The notes beneath the pieces were generated by a model, which was given only the letters and a program-made list of their open reading frames with translations, was not told where the DNA came from and did no database searches. From Austropuccinia psidii (taxonomy: Eukaryota > Basidiomycota > Pucciniomycetes > Pucciniales > Sphaerophragmiaceae), in NCBI GenBank assembly GCA_023105745.1, contig JALGQZ010000001.1:55312937-55376936 (forward strand): 64,000 nt of DNA. Direction: 5' to 3'. Positions 18,771 through 32,964 of this stretch are shown here, piece by piece. The position numbers were made by a program, and so were the translations under genes. Every line of letters begins with the position of its first letter. The stretch's first letter is position 1.

Positions 18771-21700
18771 TTTTATTTTGTTTTTTTATTCTTATTTCTC
18801 TTGTTTCATGTTTATTTTTTGGTTTTAATTCCTATTTCCAATACATTGAAACAATTTAAACAGCCCCGTTACCTGCTGTTGGGACATAGCCCTTCTGAGT
18901 TCTGAGAATACCAGGAAGTGAGTTGAAAGAATGACATTTGAGATTCCCCTTCCCTGCCCCTGATGGGACAGGGGAAAGAGGATTTTAGGAAGCAGCCTTA
19001 GTACAAAACTTTAATTATTGATTCCACATATGTAATATATGCGCAAATTTTGACATTTTGATTGAAAATACTTCAATTCCTCATAGCTTCTAAGCTACAC
19101 ACCACACCTAAGTTTTTAAAAGAAATTGATGGTTAGAACCACATGCAGTTTAATTTAACTTAAAGTATTTAGGATTTTCAGATTTTCATACTGAAAATGC
19201 TAAAAACTTAATTTAAGCTTGTTTAGAGTTCAGTTACAGACTGTTCACTCAGAGGAGACCCCACATTATTTTCTATGATAATACAATGGTGAAAAAATTT
19301 TCATAAGCTTATTTATTGGAAAAGGGGTTATAATAGCTTTTATTAACTTTTTTTCCAAAAATCTTTTAATTTTAATATTTTTGGTGAAAATTTATTTTTG
19401 CTTCATTTTTTAAAGTTAAAATGTATCTTCACAACTTTAAATTTTAATTTAATTTTAATTTTAAATTATAATTATAGATTTCATGTTTGTTATTCAATTT
19501 ATATCTTTATAATTCAATTTATCTTATATTTTGAAATTAAATTTATTTTTGATTATTACTTAATTTTATTATTTGTGGTCTTTTGGGTATAAAAAATTCC
19601 TCCAAGACTCACATATATAATCTTAATTTACTATTCTTATTATCTAGTATCACCTTTAGTTTAACAGCATCATTAATTAGTTACTTTTGTTAATTTGTAA
19701 AAATCAGAAATTACAAGTAAATGAAGCCAAATGGACACGTCTCATTGTCTTTACAATAGCATAATATTAGGATGGTTTTGAATCCTGTGAAGTATTTAAA
19801 AACCCAAATTGATTGCATGGATCTAAAATAAGGTGATATAATGCAGCTCAATGAGCTCATTTGAATATTTAATTGAAATTTTCTGATTTAATGTGCTAAT
19901 AATATAAATAAAATAACTTTTTTCTTTTGTCTTTTTTGCAGAATTACCTCTTTTCTTTTTGAAAAAGATTAATGAATTCACAATTAGCACTTTAAAGGAA
20001 TAAAACTGAGATCAAATGGGTCAAAGGTGCAAAAAATAGAAAAATATGGTCACCTTCCATGGAAAGGCAGTTCTTTTGAAGCTCTTATTCAAAGATAATA
20101 GTGCATTGTTTCTTACTAACTCTTAAGGTTAGCTTTTTGAATATTTTTATGAATATTATGGTTCAATTGTGGAAGAATAGCTGTTTATACCAGCAGATAA
20201 AGGCCAAAAATATCTGTTTTGGCGGAAAAACAGAACATGGGAGTCTCACTTGTCATGAATAGTGAAGCATTTCTCCAAATGGCTTGAAGAAATATTCATA
20301 ATCCCATAATATAGACTTCTAAGGCATAAAATGTGGGATTAATTAAGTGAAAACTCCAAATAATGGCAATTTTCCATGGAGAATAGGCCATTAGAAATCC
20401 AATATGAGGAAGGTTTGAATCTTCCAAATCCTCATCTCTAAACACTTAATTTTGTAATGAAAATACCACACATCATGAGATGTGGATTTTTGAGTCACCA
20501 TAAACCCATTTTTTTGTTCCTAAATCCTCAATTGTTTGTTTAGGGCCTCAATTATTGCTAATACTTTGCAGAATAAGAGCTTTTTTTCTGAAGATCTACT
20601 TGTTTTACTATCTAATTTAATACAGCTTCACTTTCACATACTTCTCAATTGTACATAGTTTTTTATTGGATTTATATACACCCAGAAGCAACTAAAAGAA
20701 GTGATTGGAGTTTCAAAATCAAGAATTTCCAAGATCTCATCGAGACCTCTGCTCAAGTTTGATATTTTAGAAAAAAATTATCGCTTCCACTGAGATTGAG
20801 TCTAACAAAGAGCTTGAAGATTATATGTGTGTTTTGCATGAAATTTCTCAAAAGAAATACCTCAGGCCATGGGGCTTCTTTGTCTCTCCTTATATCTTGA
20901 AAGGAGATAATCTGGAAAGTTTCCCTCATAGAAACTTCAAGAAGCTATTTTTTACACCATATAGATAATTTATTTTTTTATATCTCTTATTTGAAAGGAG
21001 CAAGTGCTTCACAACAATGAAAACTATAATCAACATGAGCTATCATTTCAAATAGAAGTGGCCCCTTCAGAACTTTTTTTAATGGGAATGGTGCATTTGA
21101 TGCAAATGTTAAAGCCATCTTTAGCATCAGAAATGGTGCAGTTGTTTTATATTCACAAAGGGTCACAAGTTAAAGAACACATACACCTCATGGCTTGATG
21201 AGAACGAAAGGATTGAAATTTTACAAGTGATGCAAGCTGAATAATTTCCTGTTTTTTTGTTCTATTTATGTTAGTCTCACTTTATAAGCTCAAAGGCCAT
21301 CTAATGATGGAAGACTTCATGATGATTGTAAAAGAAATTACTTTTGGCTTCTTTCTGGTTAATTACTATAATATAAAATATTGATTCTTTGTATTAAGGA
21401 TGTGGGCTAAACTGATACTAGATTTCTATGAAGTGAGTATGTTATTTCAATCATTGTTTCATGTCATTCAATGTTGTATTTCAAGGATAAGTACATTACT
21501 CAAGTGTATAGCAAAGTATGACGATTCACAACAGTCCTGAAAGATATTTTTTCCAAAAAGCAATATCTTTTGGCTGACTCAGGCTATAGAAGCTCAATGA
21601 AATCTGTTTCATAATACAAAGTAAGTTCAGCATAAAATCCATATAATAGTAAATTCTACTTCTTCCTTTAAAAATAAAAAGGAAGAATTTAAAATGCAAT

Positions 21701-24700
21701 TGGAATAATTCACGTTGATTATCATATCTCAGATAAATTTGAAATCAAATGAAACAAAAAAAGGAAATTCTAATTCTGCGATGATTGTGTTTTTAGCTAT
21801 GAAATTCCTCATAAATGTGGAGAAATGTTACAGATGAATGGTATGAGATTTATGAAGAGAATGATAAACAATTCTTTCAAACTGTACCTTTTTTTCAATA
21901 ATGAAAAATTCTACAAGATGTGGGATCAGATCAAGCCTTTAAAATTGGAATGAAGTGAAATGATCAATCAAAACACTTGAAGTATTTGGAAAATGTTTTG
22001 GATGTGATATTTGATTTTGGAATTGGTTGAAAAAAAGCAGCTGGCCATTTTTTCAATTCACCATGGAGTTTAAATGCCATATTTGAAATGTGAATTATCA
22101 ATTAAATTCAAACTCAATTGCTTAGAAATTATTTGAAGTTTCAACTCTAATTTGAAATTGTAAATAAAGATATTACATAAAGATCCAAACAGCTTTATTT
22201 TAAACCTAATTTTGATGATCAAATCTTGGTTCATGTAGTTGATTTTGTTATATTCACTTTGAATATGTAATTTTGATGAGCCAACAGGAGCTATTGAGAG
22301 TTAAAAGCAATCTTACTTAAAATGATTTTCTGTAATTAAACTTTGATGTGGAAAGTCTGCGTGAATTAAGTGGTCTCAAAATATTTAAGGCTTGTGGGAT
22401 ATTTCCATTGACATTGAGAGCCTGAAAAAGTTTCCAGTAGAATCACCATGGGCATATAATGTAAGTTTTTTTCTTTCCACCATTCCATACCATTTGAAAA
22501 CTCCAGGACTCTAAATAGTTGAATTGATTTGAAAAAGATGTTCTTTAAAAGCCAAAAATTCATTCAATAAATTATTATCATGAAGAGAAAGCTGACTGGT
22601 TTACTTATTGATCGGAACGGAGAAAAAATTGCAAATTTACATTAATCATTATCAATGTGAGCAAATTCAAAAGATTTAACAAGAGCATAAGTTATGGAAT
22701 TGGAAATATATTCATTATCAAGTCAGTCAGAGAAATTAATTTCTTGAAATATTGTTAGTCTATATCTTAACATTTGTGCTTCACTTTGTTAAAATACTAT
22801 GAGTAAACATTTTTTGAGTAAGTCTTTAGAGTTATCAAGGCCTGTTGGGTGAAAAAAATGGCCTCTCTATCATCCCTTAGATTTGGAGAAATCCCCTTGG
22901 AGAAAAAATATTGACCAAGATTAACTTCAACATCCTATTTCATATGTGGAACCATGTATTTTGTTACCACATTGTTGAGTTTGACCAAGAACGTATTTCT
23001 TCTTAAAGAAGAAGGTTGAAACAATTTGTGTTTTTTTCTTATATCTAAATGAATTTGATTGAAGGGTGGAAGTTCTACAGATGAAAAAACATTCTCAGGA
23101 GGAATATTGAATAATTTATCATGTAGAAAAAAGTGCATCCACGATCAATGGAATGTGAGCTTATTTGGATATAAGCTAAAGATTTAAATTCTTTATTCAT
23201 CAAAATAGGGGACATTTAATTTTTAGATTTTGAATTGATGGGAATTGGAGCAAAGTAATGATTGTATGAAAATTCTCTTCTTACATTATATGATATTCTA
23301 CTTGGTCTGTGATTGATTGGATTGAGTTCTTGAGCTTATTCTAATTCCCCCAGGATTCTTTAGTTGATGTATGATGGGATCTACTATTCAAAATGATGAA
23401 ATAGCTTCTAAAATATCATAGGTTTGAGGTCTGATGATGGGAAATTGTTTTTATTTCTATTTGGCATCCTCAAAAATAATTGCTATGGAACAATTTGTAA
23501 CAATTTTGATATGAACAGAGAATTATATCTTAAATGCTGTTGGCTAAGAAATTCAATCACAAGAAGAATCATTGAGATACAAATGGAACAAATGTGTATG
23601 AAAATTCTCATCGATGAGAATAGTAAGCTTCAATATCTAAGTAAAATAGAAACAAAAAAGAGTGTCATAAGTGAAATTTATTTTAGTTTTTAATCCTAAA
23701 TTAAAAATGGAAGTTCAAATAGAATAAATAAAAACAAATATTTATTGTATCCCTGGAGTCTGGCTACAATCCACATGTATGTAAATTCCCCAACTCACAA
23801 GTCAGAACAAGACTAAAACCAAGTTTTAAAAAGTAGTGTTCGTTTCCAAAACCTGAAATTTGTTGTCAAGATAACGAGATTGTTTCTGATGAATAAATTA
23901 AATACAAAAATAAAAATGGTATTGGTATGATCACATTTTTTGAAAATTACTCTTAATGGATTGAAATTGATAGTTTGAAAGCCTTTTTGGGAATTTGAAT
24001 ATTGAATCTCAAAAAATATTTTTGTTTAGATCTAATTAAATTGAAGTATTCAAGCTTCATAGTAATAAAAACTTTACTGTGAAAAATTACTGAAAGAAAT
24101 TATAATGAACATTTAATCGTTAGAAAAAAACCACAAATCAAGAATTATTAATTGGCTCATAATTCCTTCAATCCTTGAAGATGAAATTTTCCAGCTCACT
24201 ATTGACACTTTCAAATCAAACTTTCTCTGTTTTTATTTAAATTATAGCTCCTTATACCACTTTTTCCTTACAAAGTTTTTCTGAACTTGAAATTTCAATT
24301 CTTCAAGGTCTTTTTGTGAAATGAGTTTCTTTTCCTGAAAGCTTGCTTCCTTTTTTATTTTCTTTATCTTCAAGGATATCTCAAATCTTTTTTCCTTTTG
24401 TCCTTGATTGATTCTCAAAAAATCAGAGTCTTTTTCCTCCTTCCATTCAAATTTCACCCATTCCAAGCATGCATTGAGTTTTTTCTCACATACTGAGGCT
24501 CTTTTTGAATATGATTCTGTACATATATCTATGAAATAATTACAATAAAAAAATAAAAATTTTGACAGGAATCCATTGAATGGGCATATGCTTTTTATAA
24601 TGGATTATTTGATTGTTTTTGTGACACATTCAAAATATCAAAACCCTTAGAATATCTTCCTGAAGTGCTGTTCCTTGGAAATTTTTTTTCTGAATCAGTC

Positions 24701-25436
24701 TCTCATTGCTATCATTGACCTAATTATCTTTCATGGAGTGACTAGGAATATTATTATTGTGATTTTGAGTACCATTTGACACTGCAGTTTCATTTAAATC
24801 TTTAACCTGTAATAGTGATAATTCATAATTCTTAAAAATTTTATATATCATTGATGCTTACAGCTTCGGCAAACAGGGTAATTTTCTTATTCTCTCCAAT
24901 TGTTGAGCCATATTATTATTAGAAAAATGGTGCTCTGGTGACTTTCTCCTTTTAATTTCAATGAAATCAACCTAAAGCATCAAATGTTCAATGAACCATC
25001 AAATACTTCCTTTTCCTAACCTCTTGAACATTTATTGATTCTTGTGAGGAAACTTCATAATTTGAGCCTTCATATTGTGCATCTAATAAGTATAGAGTAA
25101 TAAAAATCGGCTTTTCCTCAAACATAACCTCCATTTGTCTGAAGAAAGGGAGAAATGACTCAATATTTTGGGCTGTTGTTTCAATACCATTCTTGTTGTC
25201 ATCAGTAATAACTCAAAATCCAGTGTTTTTTGAAAATAATTTTTCAATAATATGATTTTTCTTGTATGTCCTCTGCTTCTAATTTGGGCTGGTTGCACTA
25301 AGATTCAATTTATTGTGAGATTTTTCATTCACCTCAGTTGCTACCTGGTCAAATGCGTTTTGTTTAGAGGAAGGTCTCAACGGTATTTCACACCAATTAT
25401 AATAGTCTCAAGCTTACCAAATCATGAAAAATCCAC
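18771..25436. other. Long AT-rich stretch, no gene recognised
   Basis: The stretch is AT-rich with many homopolymer runs. Between about 20640 and 21200 there are pieces of slightly more balanced composition with short open frames (for example 21004-21198, plus), but no motif I recognise. They may be further transposon decay. Nothing else is supportable. Confidence 0.5.
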
Positions 25437-25857
25437 GAAAAACTCTGGAGAAGGAAATAAAATTGCAGAACAACTTTGAACATGGAAAGGAAATTGTAGA
25501 ATAACTCTGTAGAATAAAATCAAATTGCAGAATAATTTCGGATATGGCAATAGGATTCTGGAATTACAAAAAATTTTCAGAATAACTCTGGAGAAAGAAA
25601 TGAAGTTGTAGAATACCTTCAGGTATGGAAAGAATATTTGGGAATTACGGAATGTTGTGGAATAACTCTGGAGATGTAAATCAAACTGCAGAATGAATTT
25701 GGAGATGGAAAGAAGATTGAAAAATTTTGGAAATTTCAGAATTACAGAAGAGGTTTGGAATAACTATGGAGAAAAAATCAAATTTCAGGATAGCTCAGGA
25801 TATGGATATTAATTTTTCGAAGAACTCCAGGGAAGGAAATCAAATTTCAGAACTCTT
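25437..25857 (+). repeat. Degenerate tandem repeat, about six units of 60-100 bp
   Basis: Units share AGAATAACTCTGGAGA followed by AATCAAATTGCAGAAT and then GGATATGGAAAG. Copies start near 25437, 25499, 25577, 25659, 25756 and 25819. They vary in length, mostly through an optional GGAATTACAGAAT-type tail. No coding sense is apparent. Confidence 0.75.
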
Positions 25858-26395
25858 GAACTAGGTTACTCAAACTGTGAAGACATCCTGGGGAATGATC
25901 TAAAATATTATAGTTTGAACCAGAAGACTCTCAATTAAAATAATAAATACCTATTTCTCTACCTTATTGCATCATCAAAAGCAAAATTATACAATTAAAT
26001 GTTGTTGAACTCAATACAGCTATTCACATTCATATTGAGCACAGCATCAGAAATTTATATTTAACCACATAAATCCAATCAAAAGAAATACCTCAAAGCT
26101 ATACAAGAAATTACAATGTATTTACCAAGAGAAAAATCTTGCTTAGTAATAATAACACATGTCAAATTTGATAGAAATGATGCAATATCTGCATGAAATG
26201 ACAAAATGATGAACTCAAACCACAAGGAAAATTCTCTCAATATCTCATATAAAAGTTGAAATTAGTAGTAAATAAAAATACAGGAAATTAGGAAGAAATA
26301 ATTTCCCCACCTTTGTTCAAATATAATTGCAGTTAATTCAATAGCAGAAGCTGTATTTTCCCCACTTCTCCCACTTCCAAGAATAATCTCACCAT

Positions 26396-26998
26396 CTAGA
26401 TTCCCTCAAAGATATCATATGACTAGAAGAAATTTCAATTTTCAAAAGCTGTATTTGTTCCACTTTCTGGGAAAAAACAAAATCTCACCAGCCAAATTAT
26501 CTCAATGAAATCACATTATTTTGATAGGAAAACACCACTAGCCAAATTATCTCACAAAACACATTACAAAGTCACCAAAGAAAAACATTTTTCCAGCTAA
26601 ATTCTCTCAAAGATATCCTATGACTAGAATAAAGTTCAGTTTTCATAAGCGGTATTTGCACCAGTTTCTGGCAAAATATAAAATTGTACCAGCCAAATTA
26701 GCTCAATGAAATCACATTATTTTGATAGTAAAACACCATCAGCCAAATTATCTCAGAAAACACATTACAAAGTCACCAAAGAAAAACATTTCACTAGCTA
26801 AATTCTCCCAAAGATATCCTATGACTAAAAGAAAGTTCAATTTTCAGAAGCAGTATTTTCTCCAATTTCTTGGAAAAAATGAACTCTCCCCAGCAAAATC
26901 ATCTCAATGCAATCAAATGATTTTGATAAGAAAAACGCCACCACAAAAATTCTCTCAGCAAACACTCTGCTCAACCAAAACTACACCTCTCACTAGCT
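26396..26998 (+). repeat. About 201-bp tandem repeat, three copies
   Basis: Units begin CTAxATTCTCTCAAAGATATC at 26396, 26597 and 26798, giving a period of 201 bp, with a further weak start near 26995 and a partial copy before 26396. Each carries AGCCAAATTATCTCAATG and CACATTATTTTGATAG. The second and third copies are the closest pair. The array stops about 65 bp before a TATA box at 27064. Confidence 0.85.
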
Positions 26999-27063
26999 CA
27001 AATATCTCAAGTCTGGTTTTTTTAAGTCCCCTGTTTTGAAAAGCTCTATGGAGGCCCAAAAGG

Positions 27064-27071
27064 TATAAATA
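27064..27071 (+). promoter_or_regulatory. Strong TATA box (TATAAATA) downstream of the 201-bp repeats
   Basis: The sequence GGTATAAATAGAGG is close to an ideal TATA box. It is followed by a pyrimidine-rich stretch (TCTTCTCTCCCTCATTTTCCC), as is usual around start sites. Position just after the tandem array suggests a promoter with upstream repeats, perhaps an LTR of another family or an unidentified RNA gene. No open frame follows within 1 kb. Confidence 0.45.
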
Positions 27072-30000
27072 GAGGTCTTCTCTCCCTCATTTTCCCAAAT
27101 AATAGAACAACTTCTTGCTATCCAGGATCACAGCCATCCCTGAAATAGCAGAATATCTAGAGTAGTAGTAGTGTATTAGTCATGAAAAGCTCAATATCTT
27201 AGTACACCATGAGAAAATTTTCACCCTTCCTGTGAACTAGGCTGGACCCAGAATTTTAATGTTTGTTAGGATTCTAAGTTCCTCTGAGCCACTGGAAAAC
27301 TATAGAATTTCTAAGATCTTATTCCTTTTTTCAAATGGATGAAGTAAGTATATCATATAGTATATTATGACTGTTTCAATTAATATTTTCATCTTCAAAA
27401 TAATAGTCTTCAAGATAAGACATTGGATCAAAAACTTTATCTTCAATTTCAACAATTCTAGTTTAATCGAAGTCCAAAGAGATTTAATACCAGTTTTAAC
27501 AATGAATCAAAAAAATCCCTGTATTGATTTGTAAATTATTACAGCTTTGTAGCAATATTAACTCTTATTTCTTCTTCAAAAACTGGATCACAAATTTTAA
27601 AATCAGATGTTTTCAGCTGAAGCCTCTTTCAAAGAAACCTAATTAACAAAACCTTTTGTTTCTGATATTTTTGAATCTCTACGACCTCATAAGGACCAGG
27701 TGAAAAGGCTTTGAATTGTTTTGAATAAACTCTTTTCCCAAAAAATACAAAAAACCTATATGTTTCTTTATTTATTGATTATAATTCCTAGAATTTGAGT
27801 GTTATTATTGTTTTTTTGATTCTTTTATTCCTTTATTATTATTATTAAGCTTTGTCAATCTTTATTACTAAAACCAACATTTAGCTTTCTCAAAGATTAA
27901 ATATCTTATTATGCCTTGTTTGAAGTTTTCATTTCTCAATTAGACAGATAAATAGTGGGCTATATGCAATACAGCCCCTTCTACTGGAATTAATCTACAA
28001 ATTACAGCAAATATTACAGTACAGGGCCCTTAATAGCAGTTTCTTTAGAAATTGTTGTTGATCATCAACAATATTACATAAGCATCCCTTACAGGTCCTT
28101 TACTGTAAGAAATTTGACACATGTAGATACGTTTACAGTAGAAAGGATTGTAAAAGGCCTGCTCCTTTATATTTAATTGAAGAAAATAACACAAAATTGA
28201 ATCAAAACCAGCTCAAAAATATGAAAATAATCTCAGTAAGATTCCTCGAAAATAAAAATCAAAAAGTAATGAAAAATAAGATTTCACCATAAACATGGAT
28301 AATAAAAACTCAAAGAAGTGAAATAAAAGCAATAAAAAATATTTTAGGGTAGTAGAAAGGAAGCTCTTGCCACTTATTTTCAAAAAAAACCTTATTTTAA
28401 TAATGAGATAAAATTCAGAGCACCTCTCATAAATCTTTTTGTCCTTCATTTTTTGAGGTATCTTTGTCATTTTGCATGAATTATTTGTTGTAACAACACT
28501 TTTTAAAATTTTCTTTTTTATTTTTGTGTTTCTGTTTCCTCTTTCAACGATATATTAAATAATATTTATGTTTCGATAAAACTTAGTAAAGAGGAATAGG
28601 AGTATATGGCCTCAATATAGCTCCAATAATAATAATCAAAAACTGATATATTCTTGTTTAGTCAAATAATTAAGGATGATTTTACTTAATCTTTGAATTT
28701 TATCTGCGTTTGAAGCATAGTTTCATGTGAATCAAGCCTCAAAAGCCTTGATTTCCCTTAAATTTTGTTCAAATACTTTCAAGATTAATATTAGTTATAT
28801 TGGTACAATTTTCAACTTTTAAAAAGTATTTTAATCAGTTTTCAAATGGATATATTTTCAAATCCTTATCATAGTCTCATCAATCAAATGATATATTTCA
28901 TGATTCATTTTCATAAGTACTCCTTTTTTTTATAAAAAACATTAATTCATGGATTTGAAAGTTTATGAAAAGACACTCTTCACAGATTACCATAAAAAAT
29001 ACTAAAATTGTCAATTCCTTGATATTTTCTTAATAATGAATCTTGCATAATTGAAACATGGTTCAGACCATGTTTTGATTCTTAGTGGACATGGCTCTGA
29101 AGTTATAGTTGTCCCACTTCAAGCTTAATTCCTAAAAGCTTCCAGCTTATTCATGTGGCTTCCCTTTAATTAATGTTACTTTTATAAATGCTGTTACCCT
29201 TTCATTAAGCACAAATATCCAATAAAAACAAAACTCACTCTCGTATTATCTTTTGAAAACACTTGTAAGAGATGATTATATGATATCTTAAGCTAAGCCT
29301 CATAAACATATTCTTATTCTCAATTCATCATTATGTTAGGCTGTATAAATGTATCAAGGTAACACTCAATCAACAGAACTACAAGAAGCTTCATAGATAT
29401 GCTTTGAGCAATAAATATATACAAAGAGCCACTTTATACCAGCTATCTTTCCTCAATATGTCAAGATAACTTATTAAATTCATTTTTCTGTTCATAAATA
29501 TTAAGTTTTTAATTATTTTGAATGTCTTTTGGAATTTTATATTATCTTAAATTGAATGATTGATAGAATTATATGAAGTTTTGACCCAAACCTTTTACAA
29601 AGTCTTTTTTTAGAGAAATTAGTAAATTACTTTCTGAATTAGTTTTGATGATACTAGGTTCCTATTTTTAGTATTTGTAAAGCCAAAAATACAATTTCCG
29701 ATACTCCATGTTATTGAACCGCCAATTTCAGATACAATTTCAGCTTTTTCAGCGCATACAGAGCTCTCAATATATCCTAAACATCCCAAAATGGGATTCA
29801 TATTAAGAAAACTTAAGTTAAGATGTAGAAAACCTATATAATACAGAAAAAAGAAACAAAAAATACATCAAATAGCAATTTATATTTCTAAAGTGTTCTG
29901 AAATTATCAAGGAATTGATCAAATTAATTTTAAGACATGTTGATATTTTAAGCTTGAATTTACACAAATTTCACACCAAAAGATTCATTATTTCTGCTTT

Positions 30001-31109
30001 AGTTCATTTCTTGATACAGCCCCTACCCTCATTTTCTTCAAATAAAAACCCAAATTATCTTGATTTCTCACATATTCAAAAAGATTTTTTAGATAAAGAT
30101 GGTGAAATCAGAATCAATTATTTCCCCACAAGAATATAAAAAGTGAATTTAAGCTGGTATCAATAAAAAAACAAATTAAATTCTCAAAAAAATGAGGAAA
30201 ATTCATGTTTTTAATTGCTATGAATATTTAAAATTCTCTCATTAACAATTTTGTGATTGCAAATATTGTAATAATTATTAGTTTTTGCCATGAAGCTGTA
30301 TAATAAAAAGTTTCTCAAATCCAATATTCCACTCTAAATATTCATAGTATCTAGCTATAAGTGCAAAAGCCTTCTTCCAAGAATTTCATAAACTGAAATA
30401 GGGGCTATTATTTTTAAATAGAAACTAAGTTTTTTGAGTCTTCCCCTAAAGGTTAATTTGTCCCATAAAGCTTGACAGATTTTTTTTAATCTCAATGGAA
30501 ATCCTTATTTGAAGAGAGAGCCAAGATAAGGAGTATAATGTCTCACAAAATACACCTTTTAATGAAAAAAATGATTAGATAGTAGATTATATTTTCTATA
30601 ATATGTCAATTTGAATAAAGTCCCAAAATACCTGCAATATTTTAGCATTCATGAGAATCTTCGTTGAAGCTTGGAGGGTTCTGATTTTGATATTATTCAT
30701 CTATGAGTTCCCATAAGTGATCTTGAAAGATAATTTGTATTGAAACTGAAATATATATGTAGAAATGTATAAGACTCCAAAGGTAGAATCTTTTGTAAAT
30801 TAAATTGTAGCAATTAATAAAAAATATTCACACAAAGGGAAGATTGAAATAAGGCTTTTAACAATGTATTGTTAGGCTATGAATGTTTAACAGGTCCAAA
30901 AAAGCACTGATACTCAATCAACTGAATTTATAATTTGTGGCTTTCATGTGGCTGGAATGTTTTCCAAAACTTCTATTTCTCAATTTGATTTATTTCCTAT
31001 CTCCAACCTGAATCCAGTCTATCTCTCATGTTGAATTCCAAATGTAACACCTTCTTTCAGGTGCAGCCACTTTGCTCATGGTGATAGTAGTATAAATGTA
31101 GTGAAACTC
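27072..31109. other. AT-rich DNA after the candidate promoter, no gene recognised
   Basis: A stretch from 27075 to about 27330 is somewhat less AT-rich and could be the transcribed start of a noncoding unit. The rest to 31.1 kb shows no coding motif, LTR end or RNA gene I can recognise. Confidence 0.5.
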
Positions 31110-31235
31110 TTAGTATTATTGAAGAATGGTAGTATAGCTTTAGTGAAGAGCTTAGTAGCATTTTTTAGTATCTTAGTATTATTGAAGAATAGTATGTAGC
31201 CATAGTGAAAAGCTTAGTAGCCTGACTCAGAAGGT
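31110..31235 (+). repeat. Two-copy 63-bp tandem repeat
   Basis: TTAGTATTATTGAAGAAT recurs at about 31110 and 31173. Each copy is followed by a GTAGT/AGTATG segment and AGTGAAxAGCTTAGTAG. Confidence 0.7.
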
Positions 31236-32959
31236 TTGTAGTATTAAAAGAAAGAATCAGTTATATAAACATATTATCAAGAAAAATGATTGAAAAATTA
31301 TTCTTAGTATTAAATCCAGTAGTCTTATTATTAGTATTCATATTAAAAAAATTATCATAATGCAAATTAAAGCAAAAAAAAATTCTTATTAGTCTTATCA
31401 CAATAAGATTAAACAGTAGTATTTAGTTTATCAAAAGAGATTATACTATTACATCAGAGTTTTGGCTATAGATTTATTGATAAGTCTGATTTAGAGACTA
31501 CTAATAAGTATTCTCTATCTGTTAAAGCCACAAATTTTATTTCATTTTGTGTTTATCTGTAGGCAGACCATTCATTATTATTTAGAGGGGCAGCTAATAC
31601 ACCTTAGCACCCATAGGTATTGGACAATTCTGAAATTCAAAAAATACTTACCAATAATTTCTCCCTCAAGGTACTTCCTGATTTCATCCCACATTTCCAT
31701 TATGCAGAAATTTCTCCTGAGATTTCAGAACAATAATCAAAGTTGGACTTCACTGAAATTCATTTGATTCTAAACAAGTGATTGGAAGTTGTCAAAAGAC
31801 CTGATGATTTTAAATCAGGCGTAATTGTCTTTTTTATGAGTTTTATTTGATAGATGATTGTTTATGTGGCATAGTGAGGTCAACACTTGACCTAGAAAAG
31901 TTTGAGTATTTGGAAATAAAATGGATTTAAGTGGAAAGAATAACCTGATAAATAAATCAGGTTTCACCTCCTTTACTTTGGAAGAAGGACTTGGTTGAAA
32001 TCCCATTAATACTAAGAATAAAAAAAATGATATTTTAAGAATGAAAATCAAGATTTTTCAATTCAAAATTTATGTCACAATGTTGATAAATATAATCTGG
32101 GATTCTTCAAATTTGAAATTCGCTACCTGTGAGAATTGAGGTATATTTTACATACCCAAATAGGCCAAAGCTGATGTAAAAATAACTTTTGCAAGATAAA
32201 GCACCCATAATTCATGTATATATCCAAGAATAATTATTTCCCATATAGAAAAATATAAAGAACACTTTTGTGCATAAGTAAATCCATGGATTTAAGGCCA
32301 TATTTGGATTCCAAACAAAGGAAATTAACCTAGGGTAACTGCATGAAGTTAATATACTTAAATTAGCTCTATTAGGTGGTAATATGGAAAATACTTCAAC
32401 CCCTCATCCTCAATACCACATAAACAAGTTGTGAAAAAACGTTTTTTGCATTTTCACACCAAAATATGGGTATTCTTGAGATTCCCAAATTTTGCATACA
32501 CTAAGAGTATTTTTATTCATGTTTTTAACTGAAAAATACTTTAATCTTACATAAATGTTTGTTACATCCATAGTGGATATCAGTCTTGAAACCTGAATTA
32601 CTACTTTTGATGTAAAAATAGCTAAGGGGGGAAAAAGACATCACAGAGAGCCAAGGTACCCAACTTCTGAGGCCTCTTATGTTTTGCCTTCTCCAAAGAT
32701 TAGAAACATGTTTTTTTTAATCAAGGCCTTTTGGAAACCATGTTATCAAATTAATATCTCATCAAATCATGATAAAATATCAAATAAGCTGCTATTTTGA
32801 CATTACAAAGATGTAATGAACAGCTCTGACTCCTGTATCAATGTTCATTCTTGATTATTTTTCATTTATAAGCACAAAAAGAGTAACTTTAACTCTTTTG
32901 GGACTAGTATACATGAAACTACCTAATGGCAACCAGGTGCAACTGTGCTATTTGCCTAT
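31236..32959. other. AT-rich DNA, nothing recognisable
   Basis: Only short chance frames. No repeat family or RNA gene identified. Confidence 0.5.
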
Positions 32960-32964
32960 ACCAC

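Noticed and set aside
20640..21200. A possible decayed gene in the AT-rich stretch
   Set aside because: Only short frames with no recognised motif and no consistent frame. Left as unassigned.
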